Source: Polaribacter haliotis (GTDB taxonomy: Bacteria; Bacteroidota; Bacteroidia; Flavobacteriales; Flavobacteriaceae). Taken from it: DNA of 64,000 nucleotides. The notes beneath the pieces are model-generated. The model did not search any database. It was given only the letters and a program-made list of their open reading frames with translations, and had not been told where the DNA came from. Shown here piece after piece: positions 54,789-63,362 of this stretch. Made by a program: the position numbers and the translations under genes. Each line of letters starts with the position of its first letter. Positions within the stretch are counted from its first letter, which is position 1. The stretch is from assembly GCF_014784055.1 (NCBI RefSeq), contig NZ_CP061813.1:1265501-1329500 (forward strand), in the 5' to 3' direction.

Positions 54789-56185
54789 TATTTTAAAGGA
54801 ATTTGAATGGTAAATGTAGTTCCAATATTTTCTTCACTTTCAACAAAAACACCACCTTTATGCGCTTTTATAATTTGATGTGTGTAATACAAACCAAGTC
54901 CTAATCCTTTAACATTGTGGACTTCCTTATTACCAACCCTGTAAAATTTATCAAACAAAAATTGTTGTTGTTTTTTTGGAATGCCAATTCCATTATCTTT
55001 AATTGAAATTGTAAAATTCTCTTTTGTTGTTGCTGAAATATGTATCTCTAAATCTTCTTTACCATATTTAACTGCGTTTTCTAAAATGTTTAAAACAGCA
55101 GTTGTAAAGTAAAATTTATCGATTAAAATTTCATTATTTACTGATATATTTTTGTTAAACTTTATACTTTTTGAATCTAACGAAAGCTGAAAATCATCAA
55201 CAATCATATTCAAATAATCGTTTGTATTTACAACTTCTTTATTCAGTTTAATTTCTTGGTAACCTAAAGAATTATTCAATACTTGGTCTATCAATTTTTG
55301 CAAACGAATATTTTGTCTTTCAATTGTGTTTATGGTACTTTCAATAATAATTGGCTGTGTTTTTATTTCTTCTTTTTGAAGCATTTTTGTTGCTAAATTT
55401 AAAGTTGCCAAAGGTGTTTTTAATTCGTGTGTAATATTATTTACAAAATCGGTTTTAATATCTGCAATTTTCTTTTGTGTGATTAAATTTTTAATAGAAT
55501 AATATAGTAATCCAAAAACGAATAAAAAGATTATTACAGAAAGAATTAGTAGGCTTGTCATTCTTCGCAAGACAATTTTTTCCCAACCATCTATATTCAT
55601 TCTATCTTGAGTTTCGAATTGCAAATCAAAAGTAATTGACTCTTTTTTTCCATTAATTTCACGTTGAAAATTATGGTCTGTCATCCACAATGAATTGCTA
55701 ACTCTATGGCCTTCTTCTTCAGTAAAATTTGCCCCCAATAAAAGAAAAGAAGGTTTTGTTTTAGATTCAAAAATGGTATCATTTTTAATTCCAAGACTAT
55801 CTAAAAGAATAATTGTTTTTACTTTTTTCTGAAATTTTAACTTGTAACCGATGTTTTTTGTTGCAATTTCTTTTTGATATTTTTTAATATAATTCTCATT
55901 TATAGAATCCGTTTTACGGTTCAGCTTTTCTAAAATTTGCTCTTTAGAAATCTTTTTTACATAATAATCTGCTACAAGGTTTAGAAAATGATTTTGCCAA
56001 ATATCGTTTACAGAGTCTAAACTTGGCGATAAATCGTCTATACGAGAAATAGACTTTCTTGTGTCTGAAATAAAGACGTCTTTTTTTAATTTATAGGTAT
56101 TATTAATTAAGAAACCTTGTACTAAAGAGAGTGCTAGTAAACCAAGAATTGAAGCAATTATAAGAAGTCTAATTTTTTTGAGCAT
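54788..56185 (-). CDS. Membrane sensor histidine kinase
   Basis: 465 aa. A membrane helix (about 5-25), a periplasmic sensor domain of about 180 residues, a second helix (about 212-232), then the HisKA domain with H253 in NNITHELKTPLA. HATPase_c follows, with N-box NILENAVKYG, G1 DNGIGIPKK and G2 GLGLGLYY. There is no HAMP domain, as is common in this Bacteroidota group. The ATG at 56185 is preferred to TTG 56191. It lies upstream of and overlaps the regulator gene. Confidence 0.92.
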   Translation of the reverse strand: MLKKIRLLIIASILGLLALSLVQGFLINNTYKLKKDVFISDTRKSISRIDDLSPSLDSVNDIWQNHFLNLVADYYVKKISKEQILEKLNRKTDSINENYIKKYQKEIATKNIGYKLKFQKKVKTIILLDSLGIKNDTIFESKTKPSFLLLGANFTEEEGHRVSNSLWMTDHNFQREINGKKESITFDLQFETQDRMNIDGWEKIVLRRMTSLLILSVIIFLFVFGLLYYSIKNLITQKKIADIKTDFVNNITHELKTPLATLNLATKMLQKEEIKTQPIIIESTINTIERQNIRLQKLIDQVLNNSLGYQEIKLNKEVVNTNDYLNMIVDDFQLSLDSKSIKFNKNISVNNEILIDKFYFTTAVLNILENAVKYGKEDLEIHISATTKENFTISIKDNGIGIPKKQQQFLFDKFYRVGNKEVHNVKGLGLGLYYTHQIIKAHKGGVFVESEENIGTTFTIQIPLK

Positions 56186-56232
56186 TTTCAAAAATAAGAA
56201 TTCCTTTTTCTTTGTGATGAAAAAAGCGTTGT

Positions 56233-56249
56233 GTTAACCTTGCATTAAC
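56233..56249 (-). promoter_or_regulatory. GTTAAT-N5-GTTAAC box upstream of the kinase-regulator operon
   Basis: Minus strand, 11-base repeat spacing, 47 bases from the kinase ATG. The sequence GTTAAT-N2-AAG-GTTAAC matches the box at 53940-53956 closely, suggesting autoregulation. Confidence 0.55.
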
Positions 56250-56279
56250 CTAAATATATAAATAGAATTTAATGGTAAA

Positions 56280-57575
56280 TTATGGTTTTTTATCAGTTTT
56301 AGCAATAATGTTATTTGTAGTTACATCTTTAGAATCAAAATTATTAAGATCTTTAAGTTCAAACAAATTGAAGGCTTTTACTAAAACGTCGTCAACTAAA
56401 GTACTTTGTTGAATTATATTAAATTCTGGAACAAAATTTTCTTTTAAAATTCCATTAACATGATATAATTTCTGTGTAGGAATTCTATAACCATACTTAC
56501 GATTTTCAAAAGAATAATCTATAGTAGAACCAACTAGTTTCCCCATTTCAGATCCTACAATTTTAGCTCTTTCCATTCCATCTAAACCTACTGCCAAATT
56601 TTCTCCAGTACTACCTGTCCATCTTCCCACCAAAACAACAACTGGTTTATTATATTGTGTTCCTCTTGGACTTACAAACTCTAATCTACTCCTATTAACT
56701 TCTGGGTTATTACCATATTTTTCTTTTGTAATATTTTTTTGATATGGTAAATCTTTATCAATAAATCTACTCATTATAGCTCTTGCAACATAATCATTTT
56801 CTCCATCGACTGTATTTCTTAAATCTAGAATTAAGCCTTTTGTATTTAAAAGAGTATTTAATTGTCTGTCAAAACGCTTTATAAGCTTGTTGTTTCCTAA
56901 GGAATTATTGATTTTAATAATAGCAATCCCATTTTCTTTACGAACAGTTAAAAGCTTTTTGTCTTCTTTAATTTTAATATTATCTACATCTAAACTTATT
57001 TTTCTATCATCCGTTAATTTCAAGGTTAAAATTCTAGATTCATTTAATCTTCCTGAAATAATTTTATTCGCAATCCATTCTCTTACTTCTGGTAGGTTTT
57101 TATTCGCACATTGTGTTGGAAAATCGTCTATAACCTTATTAAATTCTTTACTATTAAAATTTAAAACTTCTGCCCCAATAATGTTTTTCCCAAAATCTTT
57201 TATTTGCGAATACCAAATATTTTGAACGTAAAATTTACCCTCTTTTAGAACGATATGTAATGGAGAATGCAAGCGAAAAGAAGATTTTGTTGTGGTATTT
57301 AAAAGTAGATTCGTATCGTAAAACTCATTTAACAAATATTCGAAAAAAAGCACTCTTTCCTGATTCGTTTTAACATTACCAACAACATTCGCATATTTAT
57401 CTTTTACACAATCGAAATCTGTTTTTTTATCTTTTAAATAAATATAATTATCTGCTAAGCTCTGAATGATGTTCCCAAAATCTTGATTAAGTTTATAGGC
57501 ATCTACAGAGTTTTGTGTTTGTGCAAAATTTGCAAAGCTTAAAAATAGAAATAATGGAGTTAGAAAATTTTTCAT
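56280..57575 (-). CDS. Exported S41 family peptidase
   Basis: 431 aa with signal peptide (1-18, NFAQ). The C-terminal processing-protease-type domain has GLILDLRNTVDGENDYVARA and the catalytic-serine segment GRWTGSTGENLAVGLDGMER. There is no clear PDZ domain, unlike CtpA. It lies upstream of the two-component operon on the same strand (94-bp gap). About 660 bp of gene-free sequence follow at 57576-58235. Confidence 0.82.
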   Translation of the reverse strand: MKNFLTPLFLFLSFANFAQTQNSVDAYKLNQDFGNIIQSLADNYIYLKDKKTDFDCVKDKYANVVGNVKTNQERVLFFEYLLNEFYDTNLLLNTTTKSSFRLHSPLHIVLKEGKFYVQNIWYSQIKDFGKNIIGAEVLNFNSKEFNKVIDDFPTQCANKNLPEVREWIANKIISGRLNESRILTLKLTDDRKISLDVDNIKIKEDKKLLTVRKENGIAIIKINNSLGNNKLIKRFDRQLNTLLNTKGLILDLRNTVDGENDYVARAIMSRFIDKDLPYQKNITKEKYGNNPEVNRSRLEFVSPRGTQYNKPVVVLVGRWTGSTGENLAVGLDGMERAKIVGSEMGKLVGSTIDYSFENRKYGYRIPTQKLYHVNGILKENFVPEFNIIQQSTLVDDVLVKAFNLFELKDLNNFDSKDVTTNNIIAKTDKKP

Positions 57576-57670
57576 AATAAAATATTAAAACTTACTTGGA
57601 AACGTATACCAAATAATATTCTTGACTATACTAAGTTAAAAATTTTAACACTTTAATTTTTAAAGCACAA

Positions 57671-57702
57671 CAACACTTATTAACATTTGTTAATAAGTGT
57701 TG
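57671..57702. repeat. Long palindrome in a 660-bp gene-free region
   Basis: Perfect 14-bp arms (57671-57684 with 57689-57702, CAACACTTATTAAC) around ATTT, about 95 bases upstream of the S41 peptidase. No U-run. Apart from this the AT-rich region 57576-58235 shows no gene or RNA I can support. Confidence 0.55.
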
Positions 57703-58235
57703 CTTGAAACTGTTGATAACAGAATCTTAAATATAAATACCAACCTTTAAGCAATAAACTAAAAAATATACTCAAGAGTACTTATTGTTATTTCGGCTTC
57801 CATACAACAATTCACCTTTAATAAAAACCCTATGAAATAAGCAACAAAAAAGGTTTTATAAAATTTACACTACTTGAAAAGCAATTCTGTTCAACCATTA
57901 ATTTTATAATATAATAATTTAAATCTTTATTGTTTTTTATATATTTTATTTTAAAACATTTATTTTATGAATCCATTTTTTCGTAGTTATTAACAATTTT
58001 AAAATCTTATTTTTAAAAAAAACACATATAATTCTTCTTAAAATTTTTATTTAAAAAATAAAACACTGAAGTAAATAGTTGAGATCTTTCTAAATGAAAG
58101 TATTTTACAACTTTTACTAATTATGCCTTTTCATCTTAATATTCTTAAAAAAATGAAGCTAAAAAATATTTATTTCAATAAAATAAATAGCTATAATAAA
58201 TAATAGCTATATTTTAGTCACCTAAATTTCACTCT

Positions 58236-58808
58236 ATGAAAAAATTAGTCTTTATAATACTTTTTACACTTTTGTCTTTTTCTAAAACTACAGCGCAAAA
58301 TGATTTTGCAATTGCTTTATATGCAAATATAGGTTTAACTTTAAGAGGCGATCATCATGGACATCCTGCAGGAACTTTAGATATTGTAACTCGTTTTAAG
58401 TATAATGCTAACCAAAATAAATTAGGCCATTGGGTGTATTTTGCTGAATTTGAATTCGCGCAATTAGAGGGAAATTACAAAAGGTATTCTGGAAATTTAG
58501 CTTATAATTTTAACAGAATTGTGTTTCCTAAAATATGGTTTATTCCAAGATTCGAACTAAAACACTTAGAATTGCAACCATCTATTGGCTATGGAGTAAT
58601 TACAAGGTTCGATCTTGTAAAACCTAGCCTTGGTTTTTCTTTAGAAGTTGGCTATCGATTAAATAAACACTTTAAAATTGATGTTTTATTTCAAGCTTCA
58701 GAAAGAAGTGATATGATTGCATTGTATGGAGATTCTGACTCAAAATTAGGTCTTTTTGATACAAGACAAAGTGTTTTTGGAGGTTTGGGTGTAGAGATTG
58801 ATTTTTAA
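58236..58808 (+). CDS. Exported outer-membrane beta-barrel-like protein
   Basis: 190 aa. Signal peptide (1-20, KTTAQ) and then alternating amphipathic strands with a terminal aromatic residue (GGLGVEIDF), as in small outer-membrane barrels. A HGHP motif follows the first strand (RGDHHGHPAG). No named family recognised. Convergent with hemF, overlapping its end by 4 bases. Confidence 0.7.
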   Translation: MKKLVFIILFTLLSFSKTTAQNDFAIALYANIGLTLRGDHHGHPAGTLDIVTRFKYNANQNKLGHWVYFAEFEFAQLEGNYKRYSGNLAYNFNRIVFPKIWFIPRFELKHLELQPSIGYGVITRFDLVKPSLGFSLEVGYRLNKHFKIDVLFQASERSDMIALYGDSDSKLGLFDTRQSVFGGLGVEIDF

Positions 58809-59710
58809 ACTATCCAATTTTTAGGCGCTGCTAAGATCTTTAACAGTCTTTCTTCTTCTGAATTTTCTTCTGGTTGATGATTGTATTTCCACTGAACAAT
58901 TGGTGGTAAACTCATTAGAATACTTTCTATTCTTCCGTTTGTTTTTAGACCAAAAAGAGTTCCTCTGTCATGCACTAAATTGAATTCTACATAACGACCT
59001 CTTCTTACTTCTTGCCAATCTTTTTGTTCTCTTTTAAACGAAATTTCTTTTCTTTTTTCTACAATTGGAACATAGCTTTTTAAAAAACTATTTCCAACTT
59101 CTGTTACAAAATTGAATCTGTCTTCTATCGTAAAATCTTCAGTTTCTTTTAAATAATCGAAAAATAAACCTCCTATTCCTCGAGCTTCGTTTCTGTGTGA
59201 ATTCCAGAAATATTTGTCGCAAGTTTCTTTGAATTTAGGATAGAACTCAGCATTATGCTTGTCACAAGCTGTTTTACAAACCGTATGAAAATGCGTAGCA
59301 TCTTCGTCAAATAAATAATAAGGCGTTAAATCTTGGCCACCACCAAACCATTGGGTTACAATTTCTCCTGCAGAATTATACATTTCAAAATAACGCCAAT
59401 TTGCGTGTACAGTTGGTACAAAAGGATTTGTTGGATGCAAAACCAAACTTAATCCACAAGCAAAGAAATTACCTTCTTCTACTCCAAATTGTTTTCTTAA
59501 TGCCTCTGGTAATTCACCAAAAACTTTGGAAATATTTACACCACCTTTTTCGAAAATTGTACCATTTTCTATAACACGAGTTCTACCTCCACCACCTTCT
59601 GCTCTTTTCCAGTTGTCTTCCTGGAATTTAGCTTTTCCATCTATTGCTTCTAATTTTGAAGTAATTTGGTCTTGTAGGTTTTCTATGTAGGCGAAAAATT
59701 TATCTTTCAT
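58805..59710 (-). CDS. hemF: Oxygen-dependent coproporphyrinogen III oxidase
   Basis: 301-aa aerobic oxidase converting coproporphyrinogen III to protoporphyrinogen IX. Conserved segments are WRYFEMYNSAGEIVTQWFGGG, the HRNEARGIGGLFFDYL loop, and RGRYVEFNLVHDRGTLFGL. Last gene of the heme run on the minus strand; a palindromic element separates it from hemE. Confidence 0.96.
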   Translation of the reverse strand: MKDKFFAYIENLQDQITSKLEAIDGKAKFQEDNWKRAEGGGGRTRVIENGTIFEKGGVNISKVFGELPEALRKQFGVEEGNFFACGLSLVLHPTNPFVPTVHANWRYFEMYNSAGEIVTQWFGGGQDLTPYYLFDEDATHFHTVCKTACDKHNAEFYPKFKETCDKYFWNSHRNEARGIGGLFFDYLKETEDFTIEDRFNFVTEVGNSFLKSYVPIVEKRKEISFKREQKDWQEVRRGRYVEFNLVHDRGTLFGLKTNGRIESILMSLPPIVQWKYNHQPEENSEEERLLKILAAPKNWIV

Positions 59711-59729
59711 AACTTTTGCTTCTAAACAG

Positions 59730-59809
59730 GTGCGTTAGCGATTGAAATGGCATCCTTTTGCTTTTTCAGCAAAAGATATAATGGAAAGTGCGACCTTTAG
59801 GTAACGCCC
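59730..59809. repeat. Imperfect palindromic intergenic element between hemE and hemF
   Basis: Ends GCGTTA (59732-59737) and TAACGC (59802-59807) are inverted. An inner hairpin CTTTTGCT/AGCAAAAG sits at 59755-59775. It fills almost the whole 113-bp spacer. Confidence 0.55.
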
Positions 59810-59823
59810 AAATTCTTATAATT

Positions 59824-60852
59824 TTAATTTGCGTTATACTCTTTTACAGCATCTATAAACGCTTTTGCATTGTCTAAAGGAATGTTTGGTAAAATTCCGT
59901 GACCAAGATTTACAATGTATTTATCTTTCCCAAATTCGTTAATCATTTGAGTCACCATTTTTTTGATTTCTGATGGTGGAGAAAACAATCTTGTCGGGTC
60001 GAAATTACCTTGCAATGTAATATTTCCACCTGATAAATAACGTGCATTTCTTGCTGAACAAGTCCAATCTACACCCAAAGCAGAAGCTCCTGATTTTGCC
60101 ATTTTATCTAACGCAAACCAACAACCTTTACCGAAAGCAATTACCGGAATTTCATCTTTTAAAGCATCTATTATTTGCTGCATATATTGCCAAGAAAACT
60201 CTTGATAATCTACTGGAGACAACATTCCTCCCCAAGAATCGAAAACCTGAACTGCATTTACGCCAGCCGCAACTTTTGCTTTTAAATACGCAATTGTAGT
60301 ATCTGTAATTTTCTGTAATAAACTATGTGCAACAACAGGATTTGTAAAACATAATTCCTTCGCTTTATCGAAGTTTTTAGAACCCTGACCTTGCACACAA
60401 TAACATAAAATTGTCCAAGGTGAACCTGCAAAACCGATTAAGGGAACTTCGTCATTCAGTTTTTCTTTGGTTGCTTTAATTGCATCCATTACATACCCTA
60501 AAGTGTCTTGAATATCTGGTACAATTACCGAATCTAAATCTTTTTGAGTACGAATAGGATTTGGCAAATAAGGTCCAAAATTAGGTTTCATTTCCACATG
60601 AATATTCATGGCCTGTGGAATTACCAAAATATCTGAAAACAAAATTGCAGCGTCCATTCCATATCTTCTGATTGGCTGCACCGTAATTTCTGATGCTAAT
60701 TCTGGAGTTTGACAACGTGTAAAGAAATCGTATTTCTTTTTAATTTCTTGAAATTCTGGTAAATATCTTCCTGCTTGACGCATCATCCAAACTGGTGGTC
60801 TGTCTACAGTTTCTCCTTTTAATGCTCTTAAAAATAAGTCGTTCTTGATCAT
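59824..60852 (-). CDS. hemE: Uroporphyrinogen decarboxylase
   Basis: 342 aa; removes four acetate carboxyls from uroporphyrinogen III. The N-terminal [17 protein letters not shown] and [13 protein letters not shown] segments, GFAGSPWTI and the [10 protein letters not shown]-terminal motif are all present. In the heme run between hemL and hemF. Confidence 0.97.
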   Translation of the reverse strand: MIKNDLFLRALKGETVDRPPVWMMRQAGRYLPEFQEIKKKYDFFTRCQTPELASEITVQPIRRYGMDAAILFSDILVIPQAMNIHVEMKPNFGPYLPNPIRTQKDLDSVIVPDIQDTLGYVMDAIKATKEKLNDEVPLIGFAGSPWTILCYCVQGQGSKNFDKAKELCFTNPVVAHSLLQKITDTTIAYLKAKVAAGVNAVQVFDSWGGMLSPVDYQEFSWQYMQQIIDALKDEIPVIAFGKGCWFALDKMAKSGASALGVDWTCSARNARYLSGGNITLQGNFDPTRLFSPPSEIKKMVTQMINEFGKDKYIVNLGHGILPNIPLDNAKAFIDAVKEYNAN

Positions 60853-60866
60853 AATTTTTATTAAAA

Positions 60867-60898
60867 AGACTTCACAGGTTTTAAAAACTATGAGGTCT
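60867..60898. repeat. Imperfect palindrome between hemL and hemE
   Basis: Arms AGACTTCACAGGTTTT and AAAAACTATGAGGTCT pair at 13 of 16 positions. Fills the short hemL-hemE spacer. Confidence 0.5.
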
Positions 60899-60908
60899 GA
60901 ATTTTATA

Positions 60909-62195
60909 TTAAATTTTACTAACAGCCAACATCGCTTTATCAACTGCTTCTGCTATTTTCTTAATATCCTTATCGTTTAAAGCTGATGATAAAAACCAAG
61001 CTTCAAACTGACTTGGAGGTAAAAACACTCCATTTTTAATCATTTCCCAAAAGAAAACAGCAAATTTACCTGTGTCTGATGTTTGTGCTTTTTCAAAGTT
61101 TGTTACTTCAATATTTGTGAAAAAAGGATTTAGCATAGAACCAAATCTGTTTACCACTAAATCTACATTATATTTTTTAGCAGTTTCTAATAAAATGACT
61201 TCTAAAATACTTCCAGTTTCTTCGAACTTTTTATAAGGGTTTTGCTTTTTCAATTCTGTTAAAGTTGCGATTCCTCCTGCCATTGCAATTGGATTTCCAC
61301 TTAACGTTCCTGCCTGATACATACCTCCTAATGGTGCAACTTCTTGCATTATTTCTTCTCTTGCCCCATAAGCTCCTACTGGAAAACCTCCACCAATTAC
61401 TTTTCCTAAACAAGTAATATCTGCAATTACTCCTAACAATTCTTGCGCTCCACCAAATTTAGAACGGAAACCTGTCATTACTTCATCTGCAATTAACAAG
61501 GCGTTTTTAGATTCTAAGTATTTTTTTAGTTCTACTAAAAATCCGTTTTGTGGAATGGCAACACCCATATTTCCACAAATTGGTTCGATAATTACACCAG
61601 CAATATCATCGTGTTTTTCGAAATGTGCTTTTACACTTTCTAAATTATTATATTCTGCAATTAACGTATTTTTTACAGCTCCTTCTGGAACACCTTTACT
61701 TCCTGGCATACTTAAAGTTGCCAAACCAGAACCTGCTGCTACTAATAAAGAATCTTGATGTCCATGGTAACAACCAGAAAACTTAATGATTTTATCTTTT
61801 CCTGTAAATGCTCTTGCCAAACGAACCGCACTTAAAACAGCTTCTGTTCCTGAATTTACAAAACGTACTTTATCCATTCCTGGAAAAGCATCGCAAACTA
61901 TTTTTGCTAACTTTATTTCTGCTTCTGTAGATGCTCCAAAAGAATAGCCATTTTTTAATGCTTTGTCTACTCCTTTTTGCACTTTTTTATGACGATGACC
62001 TAAAATCATTGGACCGTAAGAAAGTACTAAATCTACATATTCATTTCCATCTACATCTGTAATTTTAGTTCCTTTTGCTTTTTTGATAAACAAAGGATTT
62101 CCACCAACTGAAGAAAAGGCTCTTACTGGAGAATTTACGGCTCCAACCAAGTTTTTTAATCCTTTTTTATATAATTTTTCTGATTTTTTAAACAT
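60909..62195 (-). CDS. hemL: Glutamate-1-semialdehyde 2,1-aminomutase
   Basis: 428-aa PLP enzyme making 5-aminolevulinate, the second step of the C5 route. PLP lysine K265 is in TCLGKVIGGG, with NSGTEAV and LLIADEVMTGFR. Its presence shows that heme precursors come from glutamyl-tRNA, not from glycine and succinyl-CoA. Lies between hemB and hemE. Confidence 0.97.
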   Translation of the reverse strand: MFKKSEKLYKKGLKNLVGAVNSPVRAFSSVGGNPLFIKKAKGTKITDVDGNEYVDLVLSYGPMILGHRHKKVQKGVDKALKNGYSFGASTEAEIKLAKIVCDAFPGMDKVRFVNSGTEAVLSAVRLARAFTGKDKIIKFSGCYHGHQDSLLVAAGSGLATLSMPGSKGVPEGAVKNTLIAEYNNLESVKAHFEKHDDIAGVIIEPICGNMGVAIPQNGFLVELKKYLESKNALLIADEVMTGFRSKFGGAQELLGVIADITCLGKVIGGGFPVGAYGAREEIMQEVAPLGGMYQAGTLSGNPIAMAGGIATLTELKKQNPYKKFEETGSILEVILLETAKKYNVDLVVNRFGSMLNPFFTNIEVTNFEKAQTSDTGKFAVFFWEMIKNGVFLPPSQFEAWFLSSALNDKDIKKIAEAVDKAMLAVSKI

Positions 62196-62219
62196 CTTTT
62201 ATTGTGTAATTGTTTATTT

Positions 62220-62255
62220 GTTTAATCGTGTAATTGTACAGTTACACAATTAAAC
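62220..62255. repeat. Inverted repeat directly after the hemB stop
   Basis: GTTTAAT...ATTAAAC outer arms and GTGTAA/TTACAC inner arms; related TTACACAATA-type sequence recurs just beyond at 62200-62216. No U-run, so read-through to hemL is plausible. Confidence 0.5.
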
Positions 62256-62258
62256 AGT

Positions 62259-63224
62259 TTAACGTTTCAACAGAACTTTCGCTGCTTCCTTCGCAAAATA
62301 AGTAATAATAATATCTGCTCCTGCCCTTTTCATTGATAGTAAACTCTCCATCATTACTTTTTCGCCATCAATCCAACCTTTTTCTGCAGCTGCTTTTACC
62401 ATAGCATATTCTCCACTTACATTGTAACAAGCAATGGGTCTGTCGAAATTATTTTTTAAATCACGAATAATATCTAAATAAGACAATGCTGGTTTCACCA
62501 TTAAAATATCTGCTCCTTCTTGATCGTCGAAAGTTGCTTCACGCATTCCTTCATCTCTGTTTGATGGATCCATTTGATACGTTCTTCTATCTCCAAATGT
62601 TGGTGCAGAATCTGCTGCATCTCTAAAAGGCCCATAAAATGCTGATGCATATTTTACAGAATACGCCATAATTGGCAAGTTTACAAAACCTGAATTATCT
62701 AAAGACTGACGAACCATATCTATTGTTCCATCCATCATTCCTGAAGGTGCAACCATATCTACACCAGCTTTTGCGTGTGAAATTACTTGTTTTGCTAAAT
62801 TGATTAAAGTTGCATCATTATCCACATCATTATCATGAATAATTCCACAATGTCCGTGAGAAGTATATTCGCAAAAACAAACGTCTGTAATTACATATAA
62901 ACTCGGGTAATTCTTCTTAATAAAACGAACTGCTTGTTGCATAATTCCGTTATCATTCCAAGTTTCTGTTCCTTCTTCGTCTTTGTTTGATGGAATTCCG
63001 AATAATAAAACTGCAGGAATATTTAACATTACAACTTCATCTAATTCTTTCGAAATTGTATCTAAAGACCAACGTTTTATTCCTGGCATAGAAACAATTT
63101 CTGTTTCTATATTTTCGCCTTCTTCAATAAAAAGTGGGTAAATAAAATCGTCTACAGAAAGTTTAGTTTCTTTGACTAATCTTCTAATTCCTTCTGTTTT
63201 TCTTAATCTTCTTGTTCTAAACAT
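62259..63224 (-). CDS. hemB: Porphobilinogen synthase (5-aminolevulinate dehydratase)
   Basis: 321 aa; joins two 5-aminolevulinates. Schiff-base lysines are K191 (YSVKYASA) and K244 (MVKPALSY). The zinc-type active site is present: C116, C118 and C126 in [14 protein letters not shown]. The ATG at 63224 starts [17 protein letters not shown]. Between hemD and hemL. Confidence 0.97.
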   Translation of the reverse strand: MFRTRRLRKTEGIRRLVKETKLSVDDFIYPLFIEEGENIETEIVSMPGIKRWSLDTISKELDEVVMLNIPAVLLFGIPSNKDEEGTETWNDNGIMQQAVRFIKKNYPSLYVITDVCFCEYTSHGHCGIIHDNDVDNDATLINLAKQVISHAKAGVDMVAPSGMMDGTIDMVRQSLDNSGFVNLPIMAYSVKYASAFYGPFRDAADSAPTFGDRRTYQMDPSNRDEGMREATFDDQEGADILMVKPALSYLDIIRDLKNNFDRPIACYNVSGEYAMVKAAAEKGWIDGEKVMMESLLSMKRAGADIIITYFAKEAAKVLLKR

Positions 63225-63249
63225 ATGGCCCCTGTTTCCCCAAAGGGGA

Positions 63250-63267
63250 GCACAATGAAAATTGTGC
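63250..63267. repeat. GAAA-capped hairpin and repeat fragments in the hemD-hemB spacer
   Basis: GCACAAT/ATTGTGC, 7 bp, with a GAAA tetraloop. It is flanked by CCCCAAAGGGG (63238-63248) and CCTTTGGAAAGG (63344-63355) palindromes. Confidence 0.5.
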
Positions 63268-63362
63268 GGTTAATAATTTGTTTTCACAATAGAGAAACTC
63301 TCTCTTGTTATTTTACACATAAACTTACTCATTTCTTCCCTTTGGAAAGGTTAGGATTTGCT

